From: Coptis chinensis
Taxonomy: Eukaryota; Streptophyta; Magnoliopsida; Ranunculales; Ranunculaceae
DNA: 64,000 nucleotides
Reading direction: 5' to 3'
Assembly (NCBI GenBank): GCA_015680905.1
Contig: CM027385.1
Location: 82,915,501 to 82,979,500, forward strand
Positions 10,401 through 22,631 of the stretch are shown piece after piece; position 1 is the first letter of the stretch; the number at the start of each line of letters is the position of its first letter. The position numbers were made by a program, and so were the translations under genes. The notes beneath the pieces were generated by a model. It made no database searches. It was not told the DNA's origin and saw nothing but the letters and a program-made list of their open reading frames with translations.

Positions 10401-13400
10401 TAACTAAATAGTTTGTAATCTGAAAAAAAAACATGGATTGTGTCATTGTGCAAACACTTGAGCAATATTATGTTATATTAAACGAAGAAATAACCTACGT
10501 GCATTGCAAGAGTTAGTATAACTATATACATATTTACTTTTAGTTATTGAAGAGTGTCTCAGTAGATTATGAACTTCACAAAGAGAAAAATAAATAGATG
10601 CATGCTATGATTCTAGTGAAACTAAAAGGAATTAGAAAGGTGAAACACTTGAACTAAACAAACAAAAAGTTGGGGTTTTTTTAAACTAAAAGGAGAGGTA
10701 GAGAATAACCTGATCGTCTAACACTTAACGATGATGGAGATGTAGTGGCAACGTGGTGTGTGGAGAAGTGGTGGAGATGTGGAGTTTGGTGCTGGAAAAT
10801 GAGATGGCGGCTTGGAAGTTTGTGAATACAAGTAGACTTTCTAAAGGCTTCCCACGACCTTATCTCTTGGTTGGTGTGGGTTAATAATTTAACCTCATGA
10901 TTTAATGTGTTTTTTGCTGTGTTGCATGGGTACGGGTACGAGTGTCCGATTTGGACACGGGTACGACAGTTCGGACACGGCAAGCTCTAAAATATCAGAC
11001 ACGGGGACACGGCTAATATTTTATTTTGAATTTTTTATTAAATATATTTATTTCAATCCTCAAAAACAATGAAATTTAAAAAGCATAGTGTTAAGAGTTC
11101 CAAAATATAACACCACATTGATGGTCCGGCAACAGCAAAAACTAGCCCAAAGTTGGGCAACTTTAGTCTGACCCAGCCTTAAATGGGATGATTTAAGACA
11201 TAAAAAATTGATATCTTTAGGCACAACAGAAAATTATTTTTTTAAGTACAACACCAAATTGATGTCCCTGCTACAGCAAAAGTTAGCTCAAAGTTGGGCC
11301 ACTGTAGTCTGGCCCAACCTTAAATTAGATTCGTTAAGACAGCAAAAATTGATGTGCTTTGGCACAACAGAAAGTTATTTGTTTAAAGTCAAAACCACTT
11401 CTTCTTCTTCATCGGGATAGATCTGGTGCTGCGAACTCAGTGCGAAGTCATTAATGGAAACCTGAAGAGAAAGAAACCAAAGACAGATTATTAAAATAAA
11501 GGTATGTAACTGAAAACTCCACTTACAATTTCTAACTTCCCTCCTAATTTGACTATGAAAAAAGCTGTGTTTTTTTTCTCAAAACACTCCGACCACGTAT
11601 CTGTGTCGTGTCGGTGTCGACACGACACGACACGGACACGGCGGAAAGAGTGGCGTACCCATGCAGCACAGGTTTTTTGTAACCCTACTTTTGGTATTTT
11701 CGGTTCGGTTATATGCGGTTTTTTTATTTTAAAACCGAGCACCGAACCGATCTTATGTCGGTGTTCATGTTTTTCAAACTGCATCGGCTCGACAAGTTAC
11801 AAAAACCCGACCGAATATGGTCGGTTTTTTCGGTTTTATTGCACAGCCCTAGGTGAGGAGAACAGAGGAAAAAAAGTGTTGCACTCAATTTTTGCTGCGT
11901 TGTAAATTTGGCCCCCTTTAGACCTCTTAACTTCGGTCAATTAGCTATATATTTGAGTCGTTCTACTTTGAAGTTGGCTGTTTCTGTTATATCTCATGGG
12001 TGTGGTCCAAGGGGGTATCTTGGAAACGCACCTAGCCCAGTGAGGGGCCCACGCTTGCCTCATTGTGTGGTCTAATTATCTATCAAATCCTAACATCGAG
12101 GCTTTTCCAGGAGCATGTAGTTAAGCATGCTCAGACTGGAGAGATTCCATGATGCGTGATCTCCTAGGAAGCTACTGTTTGGTTAAAACTCACCCTGTCG
12201 GAAGTCCGGAACCGGCCAAGTGGGGACATTATTGTCGTGACAGGACGAGGAGAATCGTGACAACTTCTTAACAAAACAAGACCTTTCTAGTAATATTTTT
12301 TGGAGTTTTATGTTGTGAAATGAGTTTGTTAAAAATAGATAAACATACTTATTAGGGATTGCCTTAGCTTACAACCAATCTTCATTCAACTGTAGTTTCG
12401 GTTTGAATATTAAATTCATCTATTTTTTTGTTTGTTATATGCCATCTATATGATTTACCTTTGCAATCCTTTTTATTGGTTATCATAATAACTTTTATGT
12501 TTCTGCATGTTTTTTTAGTAAAGAAGAAGCAAGAAAGAAAATTTACCTTGTTTCGTGTGAGCGACCCTTTGGTTTTGGTGCTAAAATCGATGCAGATTCT
12601 GCATATGAGCTTAACTGTTAGTACTTTCATTGTTCAGATCCAGTTTCTAAATATTTGATGAGATGGGTTCTTGATAAAAAGCTGTTTTCATATTTTCTCA
12701 ATAGATCGCGCAGATCGATTTTTTCTCGTGGAAGATCACTACTACGGTGCTCGGAACAAAGACCCCAGTCGTAAGTTTTTTAATGTTAGTATTTTGTGGT
12801 CTGTTCTACATGTACAATATGATGTATATGACTACATAATAACTCATGCATAGTACATAACGTGCCGAGATCTGAGAAATTAGCATTATACTTTGGTGTT
12901 GGTATATTTGGCATGCTGATATTTTGCTTTCTTGTGCTGGCATATTGGTATCTCTCGTAATCTGAGCAAATAGAGCAATTTATGTTGGCATCTATGTTTT
13001 GAACTAGGCTATTATGTATTTATTGAATTTGGGTAGCAACAGTGATTGTGCACTCTATCCGTATATTTGACTTTGGTTCCATCATCTGTTCAAATCTTGA
13101 AGGCAATGCCTTTCCTTGGGGATATAGACCAAAATTCTATCACTACCACAGCCTTCTTGACTTAACAGTAGAGATGTGTGTGGATGCGTGTAAGCCAGAT
13201 AATAGATAGTATACCAACTCGAAGACACTTCATTGCTGAAAGAATTTTTACTTGTATCTCTTGAAATACAGGAACCTATTGGTAGGTAAATTAAGGGTTT
13301 GCCAGTTCATCTTGGCAAGGAAAAGTTGGCTTTGATGGATTTTTCTTGCTTCCTATCTTAATTCTCTCATGATTGGTTACAATCACTTTCACTCAAATAT

Positions 13401-14792
13401 GGTCCCTTAAATAAGTTAATTGGTTACAGGCCATATCCATTTCCTTAGTCTAATATGAATTTGTAAGAATTTTACAATTTTTTTTTTAGAATTATGAACT
13501 TCATTTCAAAATTATTTTTACTGTCTCTAGCCTTTGCTTTGATGTGTCGTATCACCTTGACAGTGAACACCATGCCACGTTTAATTAGCCACAAATTTGT
13601 AGTTTATTGATTCTACCTGATATTAAATGATTCGGACACCAAACATATTTGCTACATAATTTGTTCCTAGCATGGGATTGGATTCTAATGGATTATAGGC
13701 ACGTCTTGGCAAAGTACTTGATGCACTAGTTCTCCTAAACCTTGGCTTCAGAAAGATTCAACTTTTCTTCATAGAAACCTTACTCTCAAAACTAAAAAAT
13801 GCATCCAATTAGGATATAGAAAATTAGTAGCCTTCCTTTTTGAACTTTCTGTTTATTTATTTATTTATATATTTATTTTTACTAAATAATTATCTTATTG
13901 GTGTATAATGATTCATTATACAATGGGAGATGACAATTGCACGACAAGTTCTGCTGCGAATCTATTTAACAATAATAATAATACTAATGATAATAATTAA
14001 AAAAAAATCAACAATGTATTTTATTTAATATCCAAAGTAAATCATACAAAGGGTTTAAAGGTCAAGGGAGCGCTACAAATTACGCCACAAGCCTCTTCTA
14101 AATAGCAAAACCGATTGTCATAAACACATTCATTAAAAGTTTAAAACCAGCTGTCTTCGCATTGGTGTCCAATACTTCCTACAATTTTCTAAGTAGTTCA
14201 CCACTTTCGACGCCAATTGTATCAAATGCAAATAGTATGATTTTTTTTTTCAATTATTAATATTGTTATTTTGTATTTGCTCAAAGTTGTCACTCTTGAT
14301 TTGAACTTATTATCGTTTTGGGCCTCTTTATTGTCTTGCAGTTCGATCGGTCACTTATTATTATTATTATTTTGTATTTTGCTTAAATTTTCATTGTTAA
14401 TTTGAACTTATTATCATTTTGATCTTGGGCCTCGTTATTCTCTTGCAGAACAATCAACTGCTAAATTTATCGGGCTTAATTGGAATCACCGACTTGATGA
14501 TATCTACAGCTATTATCATCTGTCTAATTTGAAGGCGGAGTGGAATCATGATCATTGGATTGTTCATCTAAAGTTTCCTGACTGTGAATTTGCAAATGCA
14601 CTAGACGTCTTTCATTATTGTGTTCAATTGCTAGCCAAGGCTGTTGGAAGGTAAAATGAGATCAATGATTTCTAGGCGGTCTCTAGGTGCTAGGCGGTGC
14701 CTAACCGACTCGCCTAGCCCAAGTCGTTTAAAAAATCAGTGGACCGATTAGGCAGGCTAGGAGGACTAATCGGCCTCTAAGCGGTCCTGTCT

Positions 14793-14823
<31 letters not shown>

Positions 14824-17800
14824 GAATGATTAAATGTTGAAAATTAAAGACCCGCAGGCTTAAGTTTTGAATGAATTTAAAAGACTAAAGTCCAATATAA
14901 ATTATATGCCACTATAAGAAAGAGTGTTTTTATATGAAGTCGATATTCTTTAACTATTACGTATTTTTATAATAAGTATATTTGTTTGTGTTTATTTTTT
15001 GAGTTATGGTAAATGATTTTCTTTATTTCTTATAGCATAGGTGTATATTAATATATATATTATAAAATATATTAAAAAAAAAAAACCGCCTAGCGCCTAA
15101 TCCGTCTATGCGCTTAGGGCTGGTCATCGAGCTACCTGAGTCGAGTTTTGCTATACTCAAGCTCGACTCGCACATGCAGAAGCTCGACTCGAACTCGCAT
15201 TTGAGATTAATATTGAAGCTCAAGCTCGACTCGCTTAGTTATACTAATAGCTCAAGCTCGACTCGGCTCGACTCGTTTTACACTTCGAGCTCGAGCTCAG
15301 GTTCGAACTCGAGTTCAGTTATGCTCGTTTGAACTCGAACTCGAGCTCAAACTCGAAAAAAATGTATATAAAACATTAAAACTAGTATAAATTGTAAATT
15401 ATAGTTGGGTATAAAGTATAAAATATCGTATAAATTATAAATTATATACTACGTATGGGCTTATAAAATGAGTAGCTCGCGAGCTACTCGAGCTCGAGCT
15501 CGACTCGAGTAGCTCATGAGTAACTCGCGAGCTACTCGAACTCGAACTACTCACTATCTAGAATGAGCTTTAAATTAAGCTCAAGCTCGACTCGTACTTT
15601 TGTGCGAACGAGTTTGAGTCGAGCCTTCGACGAGCTGAGCTCGAGTTATTCACGAATAGCTCGACTCGATGACCAGCCCTATATGCGCTGCCTAAAAGGC
15701 CTAGGCACTCTCCCACCGCCTGACTACCGCCTAGCGTTTTTAGAACATTGAATGAGATAGACATAGGGCCATTTTAGTTTATCTTTAGTTGAATTTGGCG
15801 TATGTAGTCCTTTCATTGTGTCCACGTGAAAACACATAATCTAAAGTTGCATAACTTGTAAAGGCCCACCCACCCAACCAAAAACAAAACACACACACAC
15901 CAAAGGACAGTTAATATAATTGAAATTGGAAAACTATTTTTTCATTTGCTAAATTATCACTTTAGCATAGCAAACAATATTGCTAAGTTGTTTTTGGGCC
16001 TATAGTTTGATGCAATTGCACTACTTGAGTACTTAATAAAAACTCTATTTTTGCTAATAAAATAAAATTAAAAGCAAAATGATCCAGTTACTTGTTTTGG
16101 TGTCTTGGGTGTTTTAAATTCTCTTATCTGGACATAACTCAATTTCACTACCACATGACATTCAAGCAGTGTGTTTTGTTCGTTTATCCATTTAATGCTG
16201 CTTATGTGATTTCTATAAATCCTTCGATTATTTCCTCTTGAACTTTTTTTCCAGCAAAAAAGAGGCAAAAAATAAGGTTTACGCTGTTTGGTGGAAGAGT
16301 CCGTTTGGATTTTGTGCTGAAATTGATGAGGATTCCTCAATTAAACTTAAAGGTTGGTAAATTCTTTGTTTCATAATGACTTATAAATATGTGATGGTAT
16401 GGAGTCTTATTATTAATGTACTTACTACATAGATGCTCCTCTACAGTATTGCAGGATGTTCTAGAAGTTCTTCCGGATTATTCATTTGATGCTAAAAGTA
16501 AGTGCGCGAATGGTGAGGGTAAGTCTGTTAACTCCATTAATTATTTGTGTTCTATTTGGAAACTAGTATGATTGAACACTAGCACGATGACTAGCCTATG
16601 CACAACTGGAGTTGGACATATTTGTTGTACTTGTATACAGTTCCGAATTAGCATATTTAGAAAATGATTAGAGTAATCCCGCTCAAGAACCAAAGGAGGA
16701 TAGTAGGAATAGCTCTTCAAACCCCTACAACCATAGGGGGTGTTCAGGGTTACTGTTGGACCACTTTTCCACCCAAAGTTCATTTCCCCAAATCAAGAAA
16801 TAATTACTCGTCTTTGAAGATTATGTCTCGATGCCTGAACCTCCACAACCACTTTCTTAGTAGAACTTGGTTAAAAAATAAGTAAAATAAAGTTATGAAA
16901 ACTCAAACCTTCATCTTCTTTTATTCTCCCATTTTACCAGATGACAGACCACTTTTCCACCCAAAGTGCATTTCCCCAAATCAAGAAATAATTACTCTAT
17001 TTTCTAAGATTACGTCTAGGCTTGAACCTCAACCACTTTCTTAGTAGAGCTTGGTTAAAAAAAATCAAGTTATGAAAAACTCAAACCTTAATCTTCCTTT
17101 ATTAGTAATACAATCTCTCCCATTTTACCAGATTTACCAGATGATGTAGTGGATCTCTCTCATACTCATCCATGTGTCCTTGTTGCATTTTGTCTTTCAG
17201 TACATGCAATGTTTTACATATTTGTATAAATCTCATCCAAATCCGAGTCTCGTTTGTGTGTTCTCTTATAAAGAAATTTTGGCTCGGATTCCAACTAATA
17301 TAGATCGTAGTAGGGAAAGATTTTGTGAGCTACTATTATTTTATGATAAAAAAGGTCTTGGAGCCCAAGATTTAGGGATTGGACGACGTAGTCCCTCATT
17401 CATACCTACTGCAAGTCAGAAATGGTACTTTTTTGTTTAGGCGTAAATGAATCTAGTGAGGTAGGGTGAGTGATCTTTTTGGTATGATTTTTTTTAATGA
17501 ATTGCAATATAGTAGTACTAGTCTGTATGCACGTGCCCTGCATGTATTAGCTATATGGGGCCGTGCTATGTGGGACCGTGATTTTTAGGTTGGAGGCAAG
17601 ATGCCTACGTAGTGTGTCAAACGTGACAATTCTCATTAATTATGAAACTTGGAAAGTCTTTGTCAACAACATGTTAGCTTTGTGGAGAGTGGAGATTGTG
17701 GATAACATCATGAAAAGCAATCACGTGAGTTTGTGTACTACTTTGTCCAACTAAAGTATATTTTTGTCCCTAAGAGCATCTCTAGGTGGAAGTATCACCT

Positions 17801-19530
17801 CCACATTTGTCGGAATTTTATGAAAAACCATCTCTAGTTGGAGGCAAATTTGGAGTTATCACCTGTCTCAAATTTGTGATTTCGGATACGGATGTGGCGC
17901 GACAGTGGTAATGTCGCGTGCGTTTTTTTTTTTCAATTTGGTGCGTCGCGTGGGTTTTTTGTTTTTTTTTAAAACTTGGGGGATATTGGTAATGTCGCGC
18001 GATAGTATCAATGTCGCATGGTAGATCCTACTCCAAATTTGCGACTAATATTTGCCTCCACCTAGAGTTGGTCAAAATTTGAGGATACTTTCTTCAAATT
18101 TCGGCCTCAACATCCACCACCACCTCGAGATCCTCTAATAATTTTAGATGATGTGTTTTTTTTTAGTTCACTGTATTTGAGCCATCATTTGGAGCTGTCA
18201 AATTTGGCACTGTTTTTTGTGTCAAGAAAAGGTTTTGGCTGGCTTGGGGTTTTGGGCGGCTATCTTGGGGAGGCAAGCCTCATCGTATATTAGTGGAGAT
18301 ATCTTCATTTTGTGTGTGAGAGAGAGACTCGCACTCAACTCGTTTTGGGCTCGGTTCGAACTCGCTCTCGCTCGTTCAATAATATGAGTCAAGGTTGCAC
18401 ATTTTAAAACTCCAAAAGTTCGCGAGCTACTTGCTCGCAATTTTATGTTAGTGTGTTGGATTATAGTTGTTACTCTATACAAATTGATTGTAATCATATT
18501 TTGTACACCATGTAATAGCCAGTGGTTAATTGTTGTGATAGTGGGAATATAGTTTTATTTTTTGTATGTTGTTAGATGGGTTTTGCCAGTTTTTTGAGTA
18601 TGTAAACAAAACAACTCGAATCAAACTCTGGAACCTATGATTAAATTCGAATTTGTAGTCTAAAAGAATATGATTCTAGACTTGTTGAATCTATGAGTCG
18701 AAGCTTGAGCAAGAAATAAAGCTCGAACAAAATTTGAGCTTGACTCGAGTGACAATTGCCGAACTTGAGCACTCTAAAACTCGTTTCGATTCGCTCTACA
18801 ACCAGACTTATATGGCTTGCAGTGAAAAATTAGTCACAAAATTGCTTATGAATTTATCTGAAATCTGAACTTGTAATTATGGTTGTTTCTTCAGATTTTT
18901 CCTACCGTACAGGGAACTAGCAATGTTATCAAGTCTTACCAAAATAGATAAAGTGTTGTATCGAAAATTGAATAAACAATTCTCCAAAAGAAGTTTGGTT
19001 AAGAAGAAAAGTGTTCTTGTTTTTTACTCCTCTTTGGCTGAATTTTCTTTGGAAAAAATTCTCGACTGCATTTTCCTAATTTCTTAACATCAAATGTTTT
19101 ATTATTTTATGCATAGAAATCCTAATTCTTAATTCTCTATATCATTTTCCGGAACACGTGATGTGGCTAGCATTTCAGTGCAGTTCATTTATTTCTCATA
19201 TATTTTTTTTGTCTCTCAGCATAATATTATATAGAAGAAAGACTAAAGTTTTATGCTCAATGCCTTGGTATGTTTAAATTTTCACGCGAAATAGTAGTCT
19301 AGTTTTAACTATCTTTAATCATCTTTCATGCAGTCCTTTTGGTTGGACCTCCAGCCGAGGGGAAATCTGATTCACGCTTTGGATATATATATGATAACCG
19401 AGATATCTATGATGATGAAGATATGGACCATATGGAGGGACCTGTTAGTGTAGTTGTCGACCGTGGAGGTAGTAGGCCCAGGGTTAGTCGAGGTCCACGT
19501 AAGCTGGCCAGGTCACCTGACAAAATATGA
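7397..19530 (+). CDS. MORF-like organellar RNA-editing factor with two tandem modules
   Basis: Seven exons: 7397-7800, 12519-12616, 12705-12770, 14449-14650, 16255-16352, 16447-16497 and 19334-19530. They join to 1116 nt, an uninterrupted 371-residue frame. The N-terminus is Ser/Thr/Arg-rich like an organelle transit peptide. Two repeats of the MORF/RIP layout follow. Repeat 1 has DRWLVGLKISG, EEARKKIYLVS, PFGFGAKIDADS and an NKD motif. Repeat 2 has DHWIVHLKFPD, KEAKNKVYAVW, PFGFCAEIDEDS and VLPDYSFDAK. Exons 2 and 5 are both 98 nt, as expected from internal duplication. The C-terminal exon encodes an acidic DDEDMDH stretch, then a basic tail. Known MORF proteins help PPR proteins edit C to U in plastid and mitochondrial RNA and usually have one module. 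The role here is inferred. Exon 3 could start at 12714 instead, three codons shorter. Confidence 0.65.
8494..10373 (-). pseudogene. hAT transposase pseudogene in intron 1
   Basis: Read from high to low coordinates it gives a BED-type zinc finger (10020-10373, with CIYCGTDYAC and later His/Cys), then central transposase pieces (9681-9911 with LSTDTWTS; 9088-9414 with TRWNSTYMML), then the C-terminal dimerisation region (8494-8807, with DKFDILGWWK and EALICTQDWLRS). Several frameshifts and stops separate the pieces, so no active enzyme can be made. It lies antisense inside intron 1 of the MORF-like gene. The terminal inverted repeats were not identified. Related elements include Ac/ricesleeper-type hAT transposons. 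Confidence 0.85.
10917..11671. mobile_element. Non-autonomous hAT element, 755 bp
   Basis: The terminal inverted repeats are CTGTGTTGCATGGGTACG and, from the other end, CTGTGCTGCATGGGTACG. They are flanked by the 8-bp duplication GTTTTTTG at 10909-10916 and 11672-11679. Sub-terminal regions are rich in GACACGG repeats. It shares its end consensus with the shorter elements at 55844 and 61353. Confidence 0.8.
11995..12262 (+). mobile_element. Cassandra-like TRIM solo LTR with 5S rRNA-like core
   Basis: A 268-bp segment begins TGTTATATCTCATG and has a core at about 12113-12175 (AGTTAAGCATGCTCAG ... GTGATCTCCTAGGAAG) that matches the 5S rRNA internal promoter region (AGTTAAGCGTGCTTGG ... GTGACCTCCTGGGAAG). 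Cassandra terminal-repeat retrotransposons in miniature carry exactly this 5S-derived core in their LTRs. No second LTR or primer-binding site is nearby, so it is a solo LTR. No clear target duplication was seen. It lies about 250 bp upstream of exon 2 of the MORF-like gene. Confidence 0.75.
14663..15750. mobile_element. Outer hAT MITE beside the exon 4 splice donor
   Basis: The ends are CAATG...CATTG with CTAGGCGGT-rich inverted sub-termini. The flanking 8-bp duplication is AATGAGAT at 14655-14662 and 15751-15758. The left duplication starts at the fifth base of the intron (donor GT at 14651), so the donor GTAA is kept. It contains a long poly-T tract and is itself interrupted by the element at 15115-15681. 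Confidence 0.85.
15115..15681. mobile_element. Inner hAT MITE nested in the outer one
   Basis: The termini are TAGGGCTGGTCATCGAG and its inverse, and the 8-bp duplication is TATGCGCT at 15107-15114 and 15682-15689. The interior is full of GAGCTCGAACTCG-type repeats that can fold on themselves. Related GAGCTCGAC-rich debris at 18299-18450 and 18690-18790 may be older copies. Confidence 0.88.
16760..17139. repeat. Tandem duplication of about 188 bp in intron 6
   Basis: The phrase beginning CCACTTTTCCACCCAAAG at 16760 recurs at 16948 and continues through to ATTTTACCAGAT. The two copies differ at scattered positions. It lies in intron 6 of the MORF-like gene. Confidence 0.8.
17774..18135. mobile_element. 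PIF/Harbinger-type MITE, 362 bp
   Basis: The termini GAGCATCTCTAGGTGG and GAGGATCTCGAGGTGG are inverted relative to each other. A 3-bp TAA duplication lies at 17771-17773 and 18136-18138. The GAGCATCTC start and the TWA target site are typical of the Tourist/Harbinger group. It lies in intron 6 of the MORF-like gene. Confidence 0.8.
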
Positions 19531-21153
19531 TAATAATAATAATAAATAAATAAAATAAGTCATTGCATGTACGAGCTAACTTATTTGGTAAAGATACTAT
19601 AGGTCTTGGGTTCAAAGCCCAATCAGCTTTACCGAGTTATTGAAACATGCATGCCTATCATAAAAAAGTGTTGATCGGAGCCAGGGTGCTCCGGGGACCC
19701 TGGCTCACCCTGAATTTTGGATTTTGGCAGAAATATTTTTGGGTTGCTTTTTTTTATATTCATGAATTGCTTATTTTACCCATAGATAAAGGTTTTAGTT
19801 TATTGGGTCTAAAGGTGTTTGGTAATTGACATGTTAATTTGACTTGAGCTTCAACTGAAAACTGAAAACCGAAAACATGGTTCCTCCAAAGAATGAAAAA
19901 CAAATGCACAACACATGGGTCTCTTCAATGAATGAAAAGTAGAAGTGATGTGATAATTCTTGTCATTTTGCATGCTCCATGTCACTCCTTTGATTATTAG
20001 AGGGCTCAGATGTTGGAGCACAGGTACAACAGGCGTATACTAGATTTTGTATAAACTAAATTACTACAAAACATCTTGGTAGTTAGAATTTAGAACAAGT
20101 GAATTTTTCTTTGTTGCTACATTACGTAGGTTTATTTTGCCATTAGAATTTAAAACAGTCGGCATGACAAATTTACAAGTGAACTATTCTTTGTTGTCCC
20201 ATTACACAATCGTATTTTGCATTACACCCAAGTGATATTATTTATTGACAAATGAAGAGGGAAAAAAAAAAAAACATATTATGAGCTATATAAGACTACT
20301 AGTTAAACACCTTATTTAAAGCAAAAAATGTATTAACAATTTTATTTAGTCTAATTAACCAAACTAGTAGGTTTGATTTGTCATCCAACACTTTCAAAAT
20401 AAGGAAATTTCTGTTATCTAAAATATTTATATAATTTTGATTTTCAAAATATTAATTTAGGAGAGAAATTAACAACTTGTCAAACAATTAGATATGCAAT
20501 TATTTAATCAAAATAAAACCAACTAATAATCACATGTACACACTATTTGATATGAATTGGAAACTTGCGGGGTTCAACTGCCGGCTCACCCTGGAACAAA
20601 TTTTTGGCTCCGCATGGATAAAAAAAAATAAGCTGTAACTATTAGGTGTTACAGCAAAGACACGGGTTAATTGGTTTTTTTAGTGATTTTATGTGAAATT
20701 ATGCAACTTTAAGAACATGTGATGATGGCACACATGGAGACCAGTAGTTGGTATCTCAGCTGTCTCGTTTTGATTTGTCCCAGTTTATTTTATTTGTGTG
20801 ATGAATTTGTTTTGGTGCTACAGACAAGTGATTTTATCATTTTAATGGAAAATATAATCACTTAACTATTAGTAACCGTGCTATGCACTGGTTCTTATAA
20901 GGTTTTGCAAAAAAAATGATATTAACTCTGCAAAATTGCTTGAGAAAGCACCCTTGAACAACCGTAATACTGATACAACCCCAAATTGTTGAAACTCTTT
21001 CCATATCGTGGGTTTCTGTTCTTGCAAAAATTGAGGTGACTTATAATATTGTGGGGAAGTGTTATAAATTAATGAAATTGGAGGAAAGTGGTGGTTTACA
21101 TTAGTGCGAGGAGGTATTATATTAAGTAATGAAATAGAAAAGAAATTAGGCGC
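19531..21153. other. Intergenic after the MORF-like gene
   Basis: Apart from the possible SINE head this holds AT-rich sequence with no supported gene. A related GC-rich phrase (GGCTCACCCTG) occurs near 19700 and near 20585, which may mark the two ends of an unresolved element of about 0.9 kb. Confidence 0.4.
19560..19650 (+). mobile_element. Possible tRNA-derived SINE head
   Basis: A sequence GGTTCAAAGCC at 19609-19619 matches the pol III B-box consensus, with an A-box-like GAGCTAACTTATTTGG about 35 bases upstream. No poly-A end or target duplication was found, so this is only suggestive. Confidence 0.35.
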
Positions 21154-21803
21154 TTAAAGTTCACGATGATCAGATTTCTTGGTGTGCAGAAAGATGTACA
21201 GAAATTGAATTGAGTGTGTCGTGTATTCAAATTATAAGTGACGGTTATATACATTTGTGGAATAATACAACTCTTTTGCACACACGCATGCATTTCTAAG
21301 CCGGATTAAAATTTATAAAACAAAAGGCTCGAATTAATAAAATTGTGACCCCTCGAATGTGATACAGCGATCACAGTGGATTGTGCCAAAGGCTATTGAT
21401 GACTTGAAAGAATGATACGTCCCTGCCTTTTGGTCGATCTGGTAATCCATCCACCATGAAGTTCTTTACTAAATACAGGTACAAGCGTCTCCACCTGCGA
21501 TCGAGATCTTTAAATGATCATTCAGAAATCAGGACAACAAATAGAGCAAACAAAAGGTGCAAGCACACCCTATGAAAAGGTTCCCTGCGCCGATGCTGCC
21601 ATGTGCTCAGTACTTACAATTATAATACATTTGGCATCATTCTTATCTTCCATTGTAGGCCTTTATAAGCCTTTACGGACGATCCTTCGTCAAAGAATCA
21701 TAATCTATGTCAGTAATATTCTGGGAACTTGAACGGTTAACCAACTGTTCTTACTCATTGTAAAGATCACGGTTATCACATGGAGTAGGGAAGATTCTTT
21801 CTG

Positions 21804-22330
21804 TGAGGGAGTAATGTTCACATCTAATGAATATTAGACACGTGTCCAGCATAAACAGAAATAACACACCGACCTTTGACTTACTTTTCTGACCTACATC
21901 ACTAGCTCGCTTCCACGACCTACTAGATCGCTCCAGAACAGATCGTATCACTACGCAGATCGCTCTATGCCATGACTCATCCTATCTTCTAGAAGCAATC
22001 ATTACTAAAGCTGCACTTACACAAACCATTGCTGCAAGCTATTAACCACTCTCCATCATTGCGGGATTCCTACCAACACCAGCCCTACACGCATACCAGA
22101 TCTCAACCACACATCTGTACTCATTAGTACACGTGTTGCGCAAATCTTCATGCTCAACAACTATAAATACCATATGTATGAACTACGCCAGACCTGATTT
22201 TTCTCTCCCCCCAGAAGGGAGAGATAGATACGTAAGCAGTTCACTCATCAACGAACTCGGTCTTATCAATATCCAATCCCCTTCTCCTCTTAACTTTGTA
22301 TGTGAAGGAAAACCAAATCGCTCTTTTACA
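21804..22330. repeat. 5' LTR of the LARD-like element
   Basis: Highly similar to 24623-25153 over its whole length, with scattered substitutions. Includes a TATAAATACCATATG stretch near 22162 as a candidate promoter. Confidence 0.85.
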
Positions 22331-22631
22331 TTGGCGCCGTCTGTGGTCTCGATTTCTTGAGAAACCACTTCAAAAATCCCAAAACCAATAAACAAAATCC
22401 TCATGCCCACGAAGCATGGCAAGCCTCGAAGCTCAAATCCAGAGCTTAGCAAGTCAACTAGGTACCATGAACGAGCACATCACCCTGCTCAGGCAGGAGA
22501 ATGTTGCTTTGCGTGCGCAAATGGAGACGCAAAATCTACCAGCTGCCTTAGTAGAGGACGACATCAACGAAGTAACTCAACAGATTAACGAGATGTCGCA
22601 ATGAATTGATCAGAGTGCAGTTAATCAAGCT

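Noticed and set aside
11690..11850. ACCGAACCGA/TCGGTTCGG inverted stretch ending GCACAGCCCTA
   Set aside because: One end looks like a hAT terminus, but the other end and the duplication could not be found.
18299..18800. GAGCTCGAACTCG-rich stretches as a separate element
   Set aside because: Probably decayed copies of the family at 15115-15681, but I could not find ends or target duplications.
22403..22604. A functional gag gene inside the LARD-like element
   Set aside because: Only a 62-codon coiled-coil start is open. No capsid or zinc-knuckle motif follows.
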